Shown here piece after piece: positions 1-9,472 of a stretch of 64,000 bases of DNA. Under the pieces are notes generated by a model, which saw only the letters and a list, made by a program, of their open reading frames with translations, had not been told where the DNA came from and did not search any database. This stretch comes from Hydrogenispora ethanolica. GTDB taxonomy: Bacteria > Bacillota > UBA4882 > UBA8346. How positions within the stretch are numbered: position 1 is the stretch's first letter; every line of letters begins with the position of its first letter. Location: NCBI RefSeq assembly GCF_004340685.1, contig NZ_SLUN01000004.1, positions 62,001-126,000 of the forward strand, read 5' to 3'. The position numbers and the translations under genes were made by a program.

Positions 1-1611
1 ACCCTGATTAGCTATGCTACACTGAATGATTGGCAAAAAACGGATGCGGAATTAAAAATGCAAGCCATTCTCGCCAAACGGTTTCTGTTTTTCCGCAGCG
101 TTTCGGATGTTTTAGTGTATACCCAAAATAAGGAGAAGATCATCGCCTACGGCGACATGCTTTTTAAACTAAAGCTTAAGTCGGATTTCTTAGAGGACAT
201 TTTCCAGGAAACGGCGGCCCGAAAAGGCGTCCCGGTATGGCTGATCGAAGATCAAGCGAATGAAGCAGAACCGAGTAATTCGATTTATCGCATGGAACGA
301 TACGGCAGTGCGGGCATCCTTTTGGCCAGAAGCTTTAAATCACTGGAACAGGGAATTCCGATCGGCTATATCATTATCCGAATTAATGAGAAGTATATCT
401 TAAATAAATATAAAAGCATCAATCTTGGAAACGGCGCCGATACTTTTATTTTGAATCGTCAAGGGGTGGTGATCTCCAGCCGAAACCCGGACACGAAAGT
501 TGCCCGGTTATATCCCGATCCTTCCTTTAGCGAAGCACTCAAAAGCCACATGAAAGAGGGTAAATATACATTTAACCATATTATTTCCGGCAAACGCTGT
601 TTGATTGCTTACACCTACATCCCCGGCGCGGATTGGTTTGTGGTGAGCGCCATCCCCTTCTTCTATCTGAACTCCGAATCAACCAGAATTGGCATTTACA
701 TCGCTATTTTAGGAATTATCTGTTTCCTGTTGGCTTTATTCCTCTCTTTCATTGTCACCAAAAGTATTGCCAAGCCTCTGCATCAACTGGTGGATTCCAT
801 GAAAAACGTTGAAACCGGCAATTTTGTCGTCCGCATCGAAGATCGCAGCAAGGACGAGATCGGCGAAGTAACGAATGTCTTTAATAAGATGGTGCGGGAG
901 ATTAAAGATCTGATTGAGGAAGTAAAAAACAAAGAAAAACTAAAAAGGATTGCTGAACTTAAGACGCTACAGGCCCAGATCAACCCGCATTTTCTTGCCA
1001 ATACACTGAATACTGTCCGCTGGCTGGCCAATATCCAGAAGGCGGATAATATATCGAGTGTTGTTACATCACTCATGCAGCTGTTGGACGGGTGCATGGG
1101 CAAAGGGAGAGAGTTGGTCGAGTTTCGGGATGAGATCACCTATGTGAAGAATTATCTCAATATCATGGCCTACCGGTACTATGACAAATTTAAGGTCCAT
1201 TATCAAATTGAAGCCGAAATTTTGGACTGCCAGGTGCCAAAGTTCATTTTACAGCCGATCGTCGAGAATTCACTGATCCATGGCTTAGGGCCCGGCGGCG
1301 GGCAGGGGATCATTGTTGTCAAAGGGTACAGGGCCGGGAACGACTTAAAGATGATTGTCCGGGATAATGGCGTCGGTATCCCCGGCGATGTGATGGACAA
1401 CTTACTGCAAGAAAAGCCACCTGAAAAGAAAGACCGGCTCAGCGGCATCGGAATTTGGAATATCGAAGAAAGAATCAAACTCAATTTCGGCCCGGAGTAC
1501 GGTATTACCATTGAGAGTGTTCCCAATTTGTATACGACGGTAGAAATCACCATTCCGGTGATTGAGAAGGAAGGAGCTGAATTGGATGCTAAGGGTGTTG
1601 ATTGTGGATGA
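1..1611 (+). CDS. Sensor histidine kinase, YesM type (5' end outside window)
   Basis: Membrane sensor kinase that should phosphorylate the response regulator encoded next to it. The frame is open from base 1, so the N-terminus lies outside the window; the first internal ATG is at 58. Counting from that ATG, residues 1-205 form an extracellular Cache-like sensor, about 212-236 a transmembrane helix, and about 236-290 a HAMP linker. The His_kinase domain carries QAQINPHFLANTLN with phospho-acceptor H311; the ATPase follows with N-box QPIVENSLIHG and G-boxes DNGVGIPGD and SGIGIWNIEER. These are the marks of the YesM/LytS class, which controls sugar and polysaccharide uptake in Bacillota. Its stop overlaps the next gene by 26 bp, so the two are translationally coupled. 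Sensing of an arabinose oligosaccharide is inferred from the downstream genes. Confidence 0.93.
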   Translation, partial: TLISYATLNDWQKTDAELKMQAILAKRFLFFRSVSDVLVYTQNKEKIIAYGDMLFKLKLKSDFLEDIFQETAARKGVPVWLIEDQANEAEPSNSIYRMERYGSAGILLARSFKSLEQGIPIGYIIIRINEKYILNKYKSINLGNGADTFILNRQGVVISSRNPDTKVARLYPDPSFSEALKSHMKEGKYTFNHIISGKRCLIAYTYIPGADWFVVSAIPFFYLNSESTRIGIYIAILGIICFLLALFLSFIVTKSIAKPLHQLVDSMKNVETGNFVVRIEDRSKDEIGEVTNVFNKMVREIKDLIEEVKNKEKLKRIAELKTLQAQINPHFLANTLNTVRWLANIQKADNISSVVTSLMQLLDGCMGKGRELVEFRDEITYVKNYLNIMAYRYYDKFKVHYQIEAEILDCQVPKFILQPIVENSLIHGLGPGGGQGIIVVKGYRAGNDLKMIVRDNGVGIPGDVMDNLLQEKPPEKKDRLSGIGIWNIEERIKLNFGPEYGITIESVPNLYTTVEITIPVIEKEGAELDAKGVDCG

Positions 1612-3214
1612 CGACAGTTTTTCCAGGACCGACTTGAAAACGATGATCGAATGGGAGAACCGCGGTTTTTGTATCACCGGGGAGGCCAATAACGGTTTAA
1701 ACGCCATTCAACTCATGGAAAAGGAATTGCCCGACATCGTGATCACCGACATGTACATGCCCTCGATGGACGGGATTGGGCTGATTGATTACATTGAGCA
1801 AAATTACCCGCAGATCCGGGTGATTGCCGTAAGCGCCTATGATGACTTTGATTATGTGCGACAGAGCATGAAGAAGGGCGCCATCGACTATGTCCTGAAG
1901 CATCGTTTGAACGCGGCGGTTTTAATGGATATGCTTGAAACCGCCCGGAATTCCATCATCCAATACCGGGATGAATGTAATCAAAGAAATTTTATGTCCG
2001 ACCAGATATCAAGCGGCCGGGCGATTCTGGCTCAGGAATTCATTTTGAAACTGGTTTCCGGAACCATAACCGATAAAGCAGAAATTCGCCAAACCATCGG
2101 TGCCCTGGACATTAAGATGGATACCGAAAATCTGGTGATCGCGATTTCGGAGATCGATGACTATCCATTTATCGAAGAAAAATACTCCAGTAAGGAAAGG
2201 GGGGTTCTGATCCAAACTTTTTTGGAGATCGCCAAGGAAATGCTCAGCGATTGGGAGAAAGCGCCCATCTTCCAGCTTGAGAAAGGGAAGTTTATCATCG
2301 TCTTTTCTTTGGGAGTCGGCTATAGCCGGCTATATATCAATAATCGGCTTTCCGCAACCTTGGATCGAATCAGAACCGGAATTAAAAAATACTTGAATAT
2401 CACCGCCTGCTTTGGTGTCGGCAAACTATGCCGGGACATTTCCGTGTTCTCCATGGCTTACCGGGAAGCGGACATTCAGTTAAAAAATAAATTTTACCAG
2501 GGGAAAGACGGTATTTTCATGAGCGGCTCAGCCTATCGGCATGAAGAGGGCTTTTTCTGTCTTGATATCAAAGAGGAAAAAGAAATTTCCATGGCCTTGC
2601 GAGCCCTTGATTATGAAAAAGTGAAAGGAACCATCGATCTCATTTTCGAGAAAATCTCCAGTCAAAGGCTTGGCATTAAGTCAACTCAGATGATTTGCGC
2701 CGAATTGATCAACATCGTCAATAAGGTCCTTAAAGAGACCGGATTGGAGATTTCCAAGATCTATACCAATAAGGATATCCCGTACAATATGCTGCAAAAG
2801 TATGAAACGATCAGCGATATCAAAGAATGGTTGTTGGGCATCTATGGAAAGTTGATTGTAATCCTTGAGAGCATAAAAAGCGATCACCAGCATTCGGATA
2901 TAACCAAAAAAGTGATCGAGTTTATCAACCGCAACTATCAGAAAGACATTTCCTTGAGCGATGTCGCTGATTTCATCGGAGTAAGCAATTCCTATATCAG
3001 TAGAGTTTTTAAGGAAGACTGCAGGATGGGTTTTGTTGAATACCTGAATCATATTCGGGTTGAAAATGCCCGCAATTATATTAACAACGGAGAATACAAG
3101 CTCAAAGAGATTGTGACCAAAACCGGGTTTAATAATTACAACTATTTCTTTAAGGTGTTCAAGGAGATCGTGGGGATGACCCCTTTGGAGTATGAACAGA
3201 ATTGTAAAAAGTAG
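1586..3214 (+). CDS. Response regulator with AraC-type DNA-binding domain, YesN type
   Basis: Transcription factor partner of the preceding kinase. The N-terminus is a receiver domain: acidic pocket VDDD near residues 5-8, phospho-acceptor Asp in ITDMYMPSMDG, and a conserved Lys in DYVLKH. A long linker of about 300 residues follows, as is usual for YesN proteins, then a C-terminal AraC HTH pair (YQKDISLSDVADFIGVSNSY and a second helix pair ending PLEYEQ). The ATG at 1586 has AAGGAG 9 nt upstream; a frame extension to a TTG at 1562 lacks such a site. Probably activates the ABC/arabinofuranosidase operon just downstream, where inverted TTGTA/TACAA repeats precede a -10 element. Confidence 0.93.
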   Translation: MLRVLIVDDDSFSRTDLKTMIEWENRGFCITGEANNGLNAIQLMEKELPDIVITDMYMPSMDGIGLIDYIEQNYPQIRVIAVSAYDDFDYVRQSMKKGAIDYVLKHRLNAAVLMDMLETARNSIIQYRDECNQRNFMSDQISSGRAILAQEFILKLVSGTITDKAEIRQTIGALDIKMDTENLVIAISEIDDYPFIEEKYSSKERGVLIQTFLEIAKEMLSDWEKAPIFQLEKGKFIIVFSLGVGYSRLYINNRLSATLDRIRTGIKKYLNITACFGVGKLCRDISVFSMAYREADIQLKNKFYQGKDGIFMSGSAYRHEEGFFCLDIKEEKEISMALRALDYEKVKGTIDLIFEKISSQRLGIKSTQMICAELINIVNKVLKETGLEISKIYTNKDIPYNMLQKYETISDIKEWLLGIYGKLIVILESIKSDHQHSDITKKVIEFINRNYQKDISLSDVADFIGVSNSYISRVFKEDCRMGFVEYLNHIRVENARNYINNGEYKLKEIVTKTGFNNYNYFFKVFKEIVGMTPLEYEQNCKK

Positions 3215-3279
3215 ATTACAAAAAATTGTAGTAGAGTACAAGAATGTGGAGTTCGAAGCGATACAGTATTTTTTATAAT
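3202..3279 (+). promoter_or_regulatory. Promoter/operator region of the arabinoside ABC operon
   Basis: Two inverted repeats of the same half-site, TTGTA-N10-TACAA (3202-3221) and TTGTA-N6-TACAA (3226-3241), lie upstream of a perfect -10 hexamer TATAAT at 3274-3279. The -35 position holds only TTCGAA (3252-3257, spacer 16), which suits an activator-dependent promoter. The first repeat overlaps the end of the regulator gene. Binding by the YesN-type regulator is inferred from position. Confidence 0.5.
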
Positions 3280-3322
3280 GTAAATGTAGGGTTAAAGACA
3301 AATAAAAAAGGGAGGAACGATT

Positions 3323-4618
3323 ATGAAAAAGGTTTCGATTTTAGTGTTGACCATGCTGCTGGTGCTTTCTCTATTACCGCTCGGCTACAGCGCCATTCAG
3401 GCCAAAGGAGCCGTAAAACCGGTCAAGTTGAATCTATGGACCTACATGGATCTGCACAAAAAGTATTATGAGAAAACTGCGGAACTCTGGAACAAAAGCA
3501 ACCCCAAACAGCCCATTGATTTGACGGTTGATGTTTATCCCAACGCCGAAATGCACAACAAACTGCTGATTGCTTTGCAGTCGGGAGTCGGGGCTCCGGA
3601 TATTTCGGATATCAACATTAACTTTTTCCAGAATTTTTTAAAGGGCGATATTCCTCTCGTATCACTCAACCGGGTCATCAATCCGGTTAAATCGAAATGT
3701 ATCCAGTCCCGGTTCGATATTTACAGCAAAAACGGCCAATACTACGGGATCTGTTTCCACGTGGGCGCGACCGTTGTCTATTACAACAAGGACCTCATGA
3801 ATCAAGCCGGAGTCGATGTGGACAAGATCGTTACCTGGAACGATTATGTCAACGCCGGCAAAAAAGTGCTCGCCGTAACGGGGAAACCAATGACTGCGGT
3901 GGAAGTCACCGATCAAAGACCTTTCTGGCCGATGATTGTCCAAAGAGGTTCTGATTACCTTGACAAAAAGGGCAATGTGACGATGGACAGTGAAACCAAC
4001 GTCAAAACATTACAATTCATTAAAGACATGATTTACAAGGAAAAAATCGCTATCCCCATGCCGGGCGGAAATACCAACTCTGAAGAATTTTTCGCCTTCA
4101 TGAATAAGGGCGGAATCGCTTCGTTGATTATGCCGATGTGGTATATGAGCCGGTTTACCAGCTATATGCCGGATTTAAAAGGAAAAATAATGGTTCGCCC
4201 CATGCCGATCTTTGAAAAAGGCAACTCACGGTCGGCCGGTATCGGTGGAACCGGAACCGCTGTGACCAAACAGTCCAAGAACCAGAATCTGGCAGTGAAG
4301 TTTCTCGCCTATGCTAAGCTTTCGAAGGAATCCAACATCCGGATCTGGCAAGAGCTCAATTTCGACCCGATCCGCTGGGATGTTTGGGATTCGCCGGAGT
4401 TGGCCCAACCCCTGCCGTATTTCAATAATGAAAAGGTATTTAAGGTCCTGTTGACGATGAGAAAAGAGATTCGCTCCCCGAATATGGGTGAATTAAGCGC
4501 CGCGGCGCAGGATATCGTAAAATCCAATGTGATGTTCAAGTCGCTGAAAGATCAGAGTCAGACTCCGGAACAAGCATTAAAGGCGGCTGCCGAGGAATTG
4601 CGCAGGCAGCGAAAGTAA
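3323..4618 (+). CDS. Extracellular solute-binding protein (family 1) of a sugar ABC importer
   Basis: Captures an oligosaccharide outside the membrane and delivers it to the two permeases that follow. A Sec signal peptide is plain (MKK, then a hydrophobic run to about residue 24). The mature part has the family 1 fold: KLNLWTYMDLHKKYYEKTAELWNK near the start, then GAPDISDININFF and the late TWNDYVNAGKKV segment. Length (431 aa) is normal for the family. The start has GGGAGGA 8 nt upstream. A strong hairpin without a T-run separates it from the permease genes, a common way to raise binding-protein mRNA over permease mRNA. No ATPase gene is nearby; a shared MsmX-type ATPase elsewhere is expected for this importer class. 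Confidence 0.93.
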   Translation: MKKVSILVLTMLLVLSLLPLGYSAIQAKGAVKPVKLNLWTYMDLHKKYYEKTAELWNKSNPKQPIDLTVDVYPNAEMHNKLLIALQSGVGAPDISDININFFQNFLKGDIPLVSLNRVINPVKSKCIQSRFDIYSKNGQYYGICFHVGATVVYYNKDLMNQAGVDVDKIVTWNDYVNAGKKVLAVTGKPMTAVEVTDQRPFWPMIVQRGSDYLDKKGNVTMDSETNVKTLQFIKDMIYKEKIAIPMPGGNTNSEEFFAFMNKGGIASLIMPMWYMSRFTSYMPDLKGKIMVRPMPIFEKGNSRSAGIGGTGTAVTKQSKNQNLAVKFLAYAKLSKESNIRIWQELNFDPIRWDVWDSPELAQPLPYFNNEKVFKVLLTMRKEIRSPNMGELSAAAQDIVKSNVMFKSLKDQSQTPEQALKAAAEELRRQRK

Positions 4619-4644
4619 GAATCAGGGGGATCTCGATTTAATTT

Positions 4645-4688
4645 GGGCTGCTAAAGCCGCTCAATCTGCAGCGAATCTTTAGCAGCCC
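4645..4688 (+). other. Intercistronic mRNA hairpin after binding-protein gene
   Basis: Perfect 12-bp inverted repeat, GGGCTGCTAAAG (4645-4656) with CTTTAGCAGCCC (4677-4688). No T-run follows, so it probably protects the 3' end of the binding-protein mRNA or partly terminates, rather than ending the operon. The same arrangement recurs after the second binding-protein gene at 33913. Confidence 0.6.
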
Positions 4689-4710
4689 TAATACTCCAGG
4701 AGGTGGGATT

Positions 4711-5658
4711 TTGGTCAAAACAGCGATGCCTAATCTCGGGGCTGGTCCGAAACTGAGCGCGAGTCGTCTTAAAAAGTTTTTTTATTCGAGTAAAACAGCG
4801 CCCTATTTGTTTGTTTCCCCATTTATCTTGTCTTTTTTGATTTTTTTTCTCTATCCGTCTATCAGTACAATCATCATGAGTTTTCAAGAGGTTTTAGGTT
4901 TTTCGGCCACTCGGTTTATCGGATTTAGCAATTATAACCGCTTGCTTAATGAACATTTTTTTAACGCGCTTCAGACGAATACCACTTTTACGCTATCAAC
5001 GCTCATGATACTGATACCGCTGCCCCTGCTTTTTGCGGTGCTTTTAAATTCCAAGCTGATGAAGGGAAAAAATTTTTTCCGAGCGGTTATTTTTGTGCCG
5101 GCCTTGACCTCCGTAATTGTTGCCGGCGTCGCGTTTCGACTCATGTTTGGCGAACTGGATACCGCCTTCGTGAATTCCATCTTTCTGAAAATCGGGTTGC
5201 CGGCCCAGAAGTGGACTTTGAATTACGCCACGGGGATGTTGGTAATGGTCATACTGGCCGCATGGCGATTTGCCGGAATTAACATGATCTATTATTTATC
5301 GGGGTTGCAAAATATACCCGAAGAATTGTACGAATCGGCGGATATCGATGGCGCCAATACGTTCACTAAGTTACGGATGATTACTTTGCCGCTTTTAAAG
5401 CCGATTATCATTTACACCTTGACGATCGGGATCTTCGATGGCTACCGGATGTTCGGAGAGAGCTATGTATACTGGAATGAGGGGATGCCCGGGGATATCG
5501 GACTCACGATTGTCCGATACATTTATCAGCAAGCCTTCCAGAGAAATGACATGGGGCTGGGATCGGCTATCGGAATTACACTGCTCGTCATTGTTTTAGT
5601 GATCAACTTGATCCAATTAAAATGTTTTGGACTTTTTAAAAAAGATGGTGAACGCTGA
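4711..5658 (+). CDS. Sugar ABC transporter permease (MalF/UgpA type)
   Basis: First membrane subunit of the importer. Six transmembrane segments are visible, starting at about residue 28 (LFVSPFILSFLIFFLYPSI). The cytoplasmic EAA loop is present as ESADIDGANTFTKLRMITLPLLKP, the contact for the ATPase. The start is a TTG at 4711 with AGGAGGTGGG immediately upstream; there is no better ATG before the first membrane segment. The stop overlaps the ATG of the next permease by one base, so translation is coupled. At 315 aa it has the usual length of the short MalF-like permeases of Bacillota. Confidence 0.93.
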   Translation: MVKTAMPNLGAGPKLSASRLKKFFYSSKTAPYLFVSPFILSFLIFFLYPSISTIIMSFQEVLGFSATRFIGFSNYNRLLNEHFFNALQTNTTFTLSTLMILIPLPLLFAVLLNSKLMKGKNFFRAVIFVPALTSVIVAGVAFRLMFGELDTAFVNSIFLKIGLPAQKWTLNYATGMLVMVILAAWRFAGINMIYYLSGLQNIPEELYESADIDGANTFTKLRMITLPLLKPIIIYTLTIGIFDGYRMFGESYVYWNEGMPGDIGLTIVRYIYQQAFQRNDMGLGSAIGITLLVIVLVINLIQLKCFGLFKKDGER

Positions 5659-6503
5659 TGAATGCTAATCATAAACGAAGCCTTCTTACTGTGTTGATGA
5701 TCGTCTCTTTCATCATCGTCAGCTTAATTGTGCTTTTTCCCCTTTATTACATGCTGATGGCGTCCTTTAAGAGTTCCCGTGAACTGTTCAGAAACGGTTT
5801 AGACTTAGGAATTAGGCTCGATTTGATGAACTTGGAGAACTATCGGTTGCTATTTCTCGGCCAGGGGTCAATCTATCTTTATTGGTATTTTAACAGTCTT
5901 TGCATTACTTTCCTATACACCATCGGAGCGCTCTTCTTTTCCTCCTTGGTCGGCTATGGTTTGGGGGCCTACGACTTCAAAGGCAAGAACGTGATCTTTA
6001 CGATGGTTTTATTTGTGATGATGATTCCCCTGGAAATATTGATACTGCCACTCTATAAACTAATTATCAAGCTGGGTATCATCAATACTTATTTTGGAGT
6101 GATCCTGCCATTTACGGTTTCACCGATGGCGATATTTTTCTTCCGCCAGTATACCAGCGGGTTGTCCAAAGAATTCATGGATGCCGGAAGAATCGACGGC
6201 TGTACGGAATTCGGCATATTCTTTAAAATCATGGCTCCTTTGATGAAACCCGCCTTCGGCGCGATGACCATTCTTTTGGCAATGCAGAATTGGAACAGTT
6301 TTATCTGGCCGTTAATCGTCCTGCGGACCAACACCATGTTTACATTACCCATCGGTCTGGCATCGTTGATGTCACCCTACGGCAACAATTACGACATGCT
6401 GATAGCCGGCGCCGTACTGGCAGTCATTCCGATCATTATTTTATTCGTCTTTTACCAGCGCGCTTTTATATCGGGTCTCTCCAGCGGGGGCGTAAAAGGC
6501 TGA
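5658..6503 (+). CDS. Sugar ABC transporter permease (MalG/UgpE type)
   Basis: Second membrane subunit, pairing with the 4711-5658 product. About six hydrophobic segments, a typical MalG N-terminus ([18 protein letters not shown]) and an EAA loop with [21 protein letters not shown]. It ends in GLSSGGVKG, the characteristic tail of this family (usually GLTAGAVKG). Start and previous stop share bases in a TGATG junction. The arabinofuranosidase starts 42 bp after its stop in the same direction, so uptake and hydrolysis are in one transcription unit. Confidence 0.94.
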   Translation: MNANHKRSLLTVLMIVSFIIVSLIVLFPLYYMLMASFKSSRELFRNGLDLGIRLDLMNLENYRLLFLGQGSIYLYWYFNSLCITFLYTIGALFFSSLVGYGLGAYDFKGKNVIFTMVLFVMMIPLEILILPLYKLIIKLGIINTYFGVILPFTVSPMAIFFFRQYTSGLSKEFMDAGRIDGCTEFGIFFKIMAPLMKPAFGAMTILLAMQNWNSFIWPLIVLRTNTMFTLPIGLASLMSPYGNNYDMLIAGAVLAVIPIIILFVFYQRAFISGLSSGGVKG

Positions 6504-6544
6504 AAATCAGCGAATGGTTCGATAAACGAAGGAGGCTACCTGTT

Positions 6545-8077
6545 ATGCGGACTACGCTAAAGATCGACACCACAGCGGGCAAGCATCGTATCAATCCCAA
6601 TATCTACGGTCATTTTGCCGAGCATTTGGGCCGCTGTATTTATGACGGTTTTTGGGTGGGAGAGGATTCCCCGGTTCCCAATACCCGAGGGATAAGGAAT
6701 GATATCATCAAGGCATTAAAGAATATTAAGATCCCCGTGTTACGTTGGCCGGGAGGATGTTTTGCCGATGAATACCACTGGAAGGACGGTATCGGCCCAA
6801 GGGAAAACCGGGCCAGAATGGTGAATACCCATTGGGGTGGAGTCGTTGAAAATAATCATTTTGGCACCCATGAATTCTTTGATTTGTGTGAGTTGCTGGA
6901 GACCGAACCGTATATCTGCGGCAATGTGGGCAGCGGAACCGTCCGCGAGATGCAGGAGTGGGTAGAGTATATGACCTTCGACGGCGAATCGCCGCTGGTC
7001 GCTCTCCGCCGGGCAAACGGGAGGGAAAAACCCTGGAGCCTGAAGTATTTCGGGGTCGGCAATGAAAACTGGGGTTGCGGCGGCCGGATGAGAGCCGAAT
7101 ATTACGCCGACCTGTATCGGCAGTACAGCTTGTATGTCAGGGATTATGGCGCCGCTCCGCTCGAAAAGATTGCCGCCGGTCCCAGAGGGGATAATTATCA
7201 CTGGACGGAAGTGATGATGCGGGAAGCGGGGCATTTTATGGATGGACTCGCGTTGCATTATTATACAAGGGTCAATGACCACAACATAGTAATTGAAGAA
7301 CCCGATGGGAACAAGATTTATTTAGCAAAACCCAATGCCGTCCGGGGATCCGCGGTGGATTTCGAGGCGGACGAATGGTATGCGATCATGAGCGCTGCTT
7401 ATTTTACCGAAGAACTTATTACAAAGCATTCAGCCATTATGGATAAATATGATCCTGAAAAGAAAGTGGCCTTGATCGTCGATGAGTGGGGAACTTGGTT
7501 TGATGTCGAACCCGGCACCAACCCGGGATTCCTGTATCAGCAGAATACGCTTCGTGATGCGGTTTCCGCCGGGATCAGCCTCAATATATTCAACAATCAT
7601 AGCGACCGGGTGCGGATGACCAATATCGCCCAGACAATCAATGTCCTTCAGGCTCCTATTTTAACGGACGGGGCTAAAATGCTTCTTACGCCTACCTATC
7701 ATGTTTACGAAATGTACCAGGTCCACCAGGATGCGACGCATTTGCCAGTGGAGCTGATAACGGGGGAGCATGAACATGACGGGCAGAAAATTCCGTGGCT
7801 CAGTGCGTCCGCTTCGGTGGATGACAATGGTAAAATTCACCTGACCCTTTGCAACATCAATTTACGGGAGAGCGTTGAGATCAACTGCAGCCTGGCGGGG
7901 CTCAACCCACGCCGGATTTCCGGACAGGTTTTAACCGCCTCCGCAATGAACACTCATAATACCTTTGATCAGCCGGAGCAAGTAAAACCGCGGCAATTCA
8001 ATGAATATGAAACGCTTTCCGACGGATTGAAAGCCAATCTTCCGCCAATGTCGGTGGTTTTATTGGAAGTCATGTGA
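6545..8077 (+). CDS. Alpha-L-arabinofuranosidase, glycoside hydrolase family 51
   Basis: Cytoplasmic exo-enzyme that removes L-arabinose from imported arabino-oligosaccharides with retention of configuration. The N-terminus ([20 protein letters not shown]) is diagnostic for GH51. The acid/base is E174 in [11 protein letters not shown]; the nucleophile is E314 in VDEWGTWFD. Further family motifs are [13 protein letters not shown] and [10 protein letters not shown]. There is no signal peptide, matching intracellular action after ABC uptake. The ATG at 6545 has AAGGAGG 9 nt upstream; an open frame continues upstream inside the permease gene but has no support. Length (510 aa) is standard. Directly behind the importer genes, it points to arabinan or arabinoxylan fragments as the substrate. 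Confidence 0.95.
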   Translation: MRTTLKIDTTAGKHRINPNIYGHFAEHLGRCIYDGFWVGEDSPVPNTRGIRNDIIKALKNIKIPVLRWPGGCFADEYHWKDGIGPRENRARMVNTHWGGVVENNHFGTHEFFDLCELLETEPYICGNVGSGTVREMQEWVEYMTFDGESPLVALRRANGREKPWSLKYFGVGNENWGCGGRMRAEYYADLYRQYSLYVRDYGAAPLEKIAAGPRGDNYHWTEVMMREAGHFMDGLALHYYTRVNDHNIVIEEPDGNKIYLAKPNAVRGSAVDFEADEWYAIMSAAYFTEELITKHSAIMDKYDPEKKVALIVDEWGTWFDVEPGTNPGFLYQQNTLRDAVSAGISLNIFNNHSDRVRMTNIAQTINVLQAPILTDGAKMLLTPTYHVYEMYQVHQDATHLPVELITGEHEHDGQKIPWLSASASVDDNGKIHLTLCNINLRESVEINCSLAGLNPRRISGQVLTASAMNTHNTFDQPEQVKPRQFNEYETLSDGLKANLPPMSVVLLEVM

Positions 8078-8095
8078 GATTGGGGAGGGAATCGG

Positions 8096-8356
8096 ATGAG
8101 AATCGTCCCTTGCAAGGATTGTTCGGGGACCATCGCTGTCACTCCGGAGAAAATTGCCAACATACTGCGCTATGTTATCGAGAAGAAAAAAGTTAAAACC
8201 GTAGCGGACGAGGCATATCAAAGTCGATTGGCAATTTGCAGCCGCTGCCCGGATCTATCGTTCGGCACGACCTGCCGGCATTGCGGCTGCCTGGTTCAGG
8301 TCAGAGCGAAAATTGACGGGGAATCTTGCCCCAATCCCGGACAGGCCAGGTGGTGA
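8096..8356 (+). CDS. Small cysteine-rich (zinc-ribbon-like) protein
   Basis: 86-aa protein with paired cysteines: CKDC at residues 6-9, CSRC at mid-protein, CRHCGC and a last Cys in GESCPNPGQARW. The pairs can bind one or two metal ions. It resembles the small 'DUF6171-like' zinc proteins of Bacillota, whose function is unknown; I recognise the pattern rather than a proven family. It starts 18 bp after the arabinofuranosidase stop behind GGGGAGGGAATCGG and is followed by a terminator, so it is probably the last gene of the operon. A role in sugar use is not implied. Confidence 0.7.
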   Translation: MRIVPCKDCSGTIAVTPEKIANILRYVIEKKKVKTVADEAYQSRLAICSRCPDLSFGTTCRHCGCLVQVRAKIDGESCPNPGQARW

Positions 8357-8418
8357 AGGTAGATTGGCCGGAGCGCCACTTCCGGACATTCCCCTGGGGA
8401 CGGGTTCTTGGTAAACAG

Positions 8419-8453
8419 AAAGCCGGCTGGATCTCCTTCCAACCGGCTTTTTG
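8419..8453. terminator. Convergent intrinsic terminator
   Basis: Inverted repeat AAAGCCGGCTGG / CCAACCGGCTTT (one mismatch) with A- and T-runs on its two sides. It sits between the plus-strand operon ending at 8356 and the minus-strand reductase ending at 8460, and can stop both. Confidence 0.8.
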
Positions 8454-8459
8454 CACAAC

Positions 8460-9377
8460 TCAGGGCAGCTTGTTCCCGGCGGCGCGGTAGATCTCGTACC
8501 ATTCCGGCCGGGAGAGGGTGACCGAGGAAGCCTGGCAGATATCTTTCAAGCGCTTGGCATTGGTGGTGCCGGCGATGGCTTGGATCTTGGCGGGGTGCCG
8601 CAGGATCCAGGCGATGGCGATGGCGGTGTTGGGCACGCCCTTGGCCGCCGCGATCTCGTCGATCTTCCGGTTCAATTCCGGGAATTTCGGATTGTCCAGG
8701 AAGACGCCCTCGAAGAAGCCGTATTGAAAAGGCGACCAGGCCTGGATGGTGATGTTCTTGAGGCGGCAGTAGTCCAGAATGCTGCCGTCGCGATCGACGG
8801 AACGGTCGATCTGCATGTTGACGTTGAGGCCGGCGTCGATCATCCCGGTGTTGGTGATGCTCAACTGCAACTGGTTGAAGATCAGCTTTTGATTCAGATA
8901 CTTGCTGAGCAACTCGATCTGCATCGGATTTTGATTGCTGACTCCGAAGTATTTGACCTTGCCGCTCCGTTCCAGCTGGGTGAAGGCCTCGGCGACTTCC
9001 TCCGGCTCCACCAGAGCGTCGGGGCGGTGCAGCAGCAGCACGTCGAGGTACTCGGTGCGCAGCCTTTTGAGGCTGCCCTCGACCGCCTCCAGAATATGCT
9101 GCTTGGAAAAGTCAAAATAGCCCTTTTGAATGCCGCATTTGCTCTGGATGATCAGCCGTTCACGGATGCCCGGATTCATCTCCAGGGCCTCGGCGAAGCG
9201 CTCCTCGGCGCGGCCGCCGGCGTAAATGTCGGCATGGTCGAAAAAGTCGATCCCCTCGTCCAACGCGGTATGGAGCAAAGCCGCCGCGTCCTGCTTCGAA
9301 AGTTCGGCGATTCTCATGCAGCCGAGCGCGATCGCGGGGACGTTCATCTCGCCGCCGCTAATACTGATTTTTTTCAT
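8460..9377 (-). CDS. Aldo/keto reductase
   Basis: NAD(P)H-dependent oxidoreductase with the (beta/alpha)8 fold, YdhF/YccK-like subgroup. The catalytic tetrad is visible: D in DEGIDFFDHADIYAGG (Tyr follows), the Lys in IIQSKCGI and the His in VLLLHRPDALVEPEEV. Cofactor contacts AIAWILRHPAKIQAIAGTTN lie near the C-terminus. The ATG at 9377 (MKKISIS) has GAGG 8-10 nt upstream; a GTG three codons earlier lies too close to that site. The preceding gene in the operon is an SDR epimerase 95 bp upstream. A shared MerR-type promoter (about 10540) suggests induction by a reactive small molecule such as an aldehyde. Confidence 0.92.
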   Translation of the reverse strand: MKKISISGGEMNVPAIALGCMRIAELSKQDAAALLHTALDEGIDFFDHADIYAGGRAEERFAEALEMNPGIRERLIIQSKCGIQKGYFDFSKQHILEAVEGSLKRLRTEYLDVLLLHRPDALVEPEEVAEAFTQLERSGKVKYFGVSNQNPMQIELLSKYLNQKLIFNQLQLSITNTGMIDAGLNVNMQIDRSVDRDGSILDYCRLKNITIQAWSPFQYGFFEGVFLDNPKFPELNRKIDEIAAAKGVPNTAIAIAWILRHPAKIQAIAGTTNAKRLKDICQASSVTLSRPEWYEIYRAAGNKLP

Positions 9378-9472
9378 GAAACACACCTCTTTCCTTTAAT
9401 ATGGGCCGACCCCGGGATGACGTATTCTAAATCCCGGCCGCTTTCGGGAGGCTTCGGGCGAAGATCCGGAAT

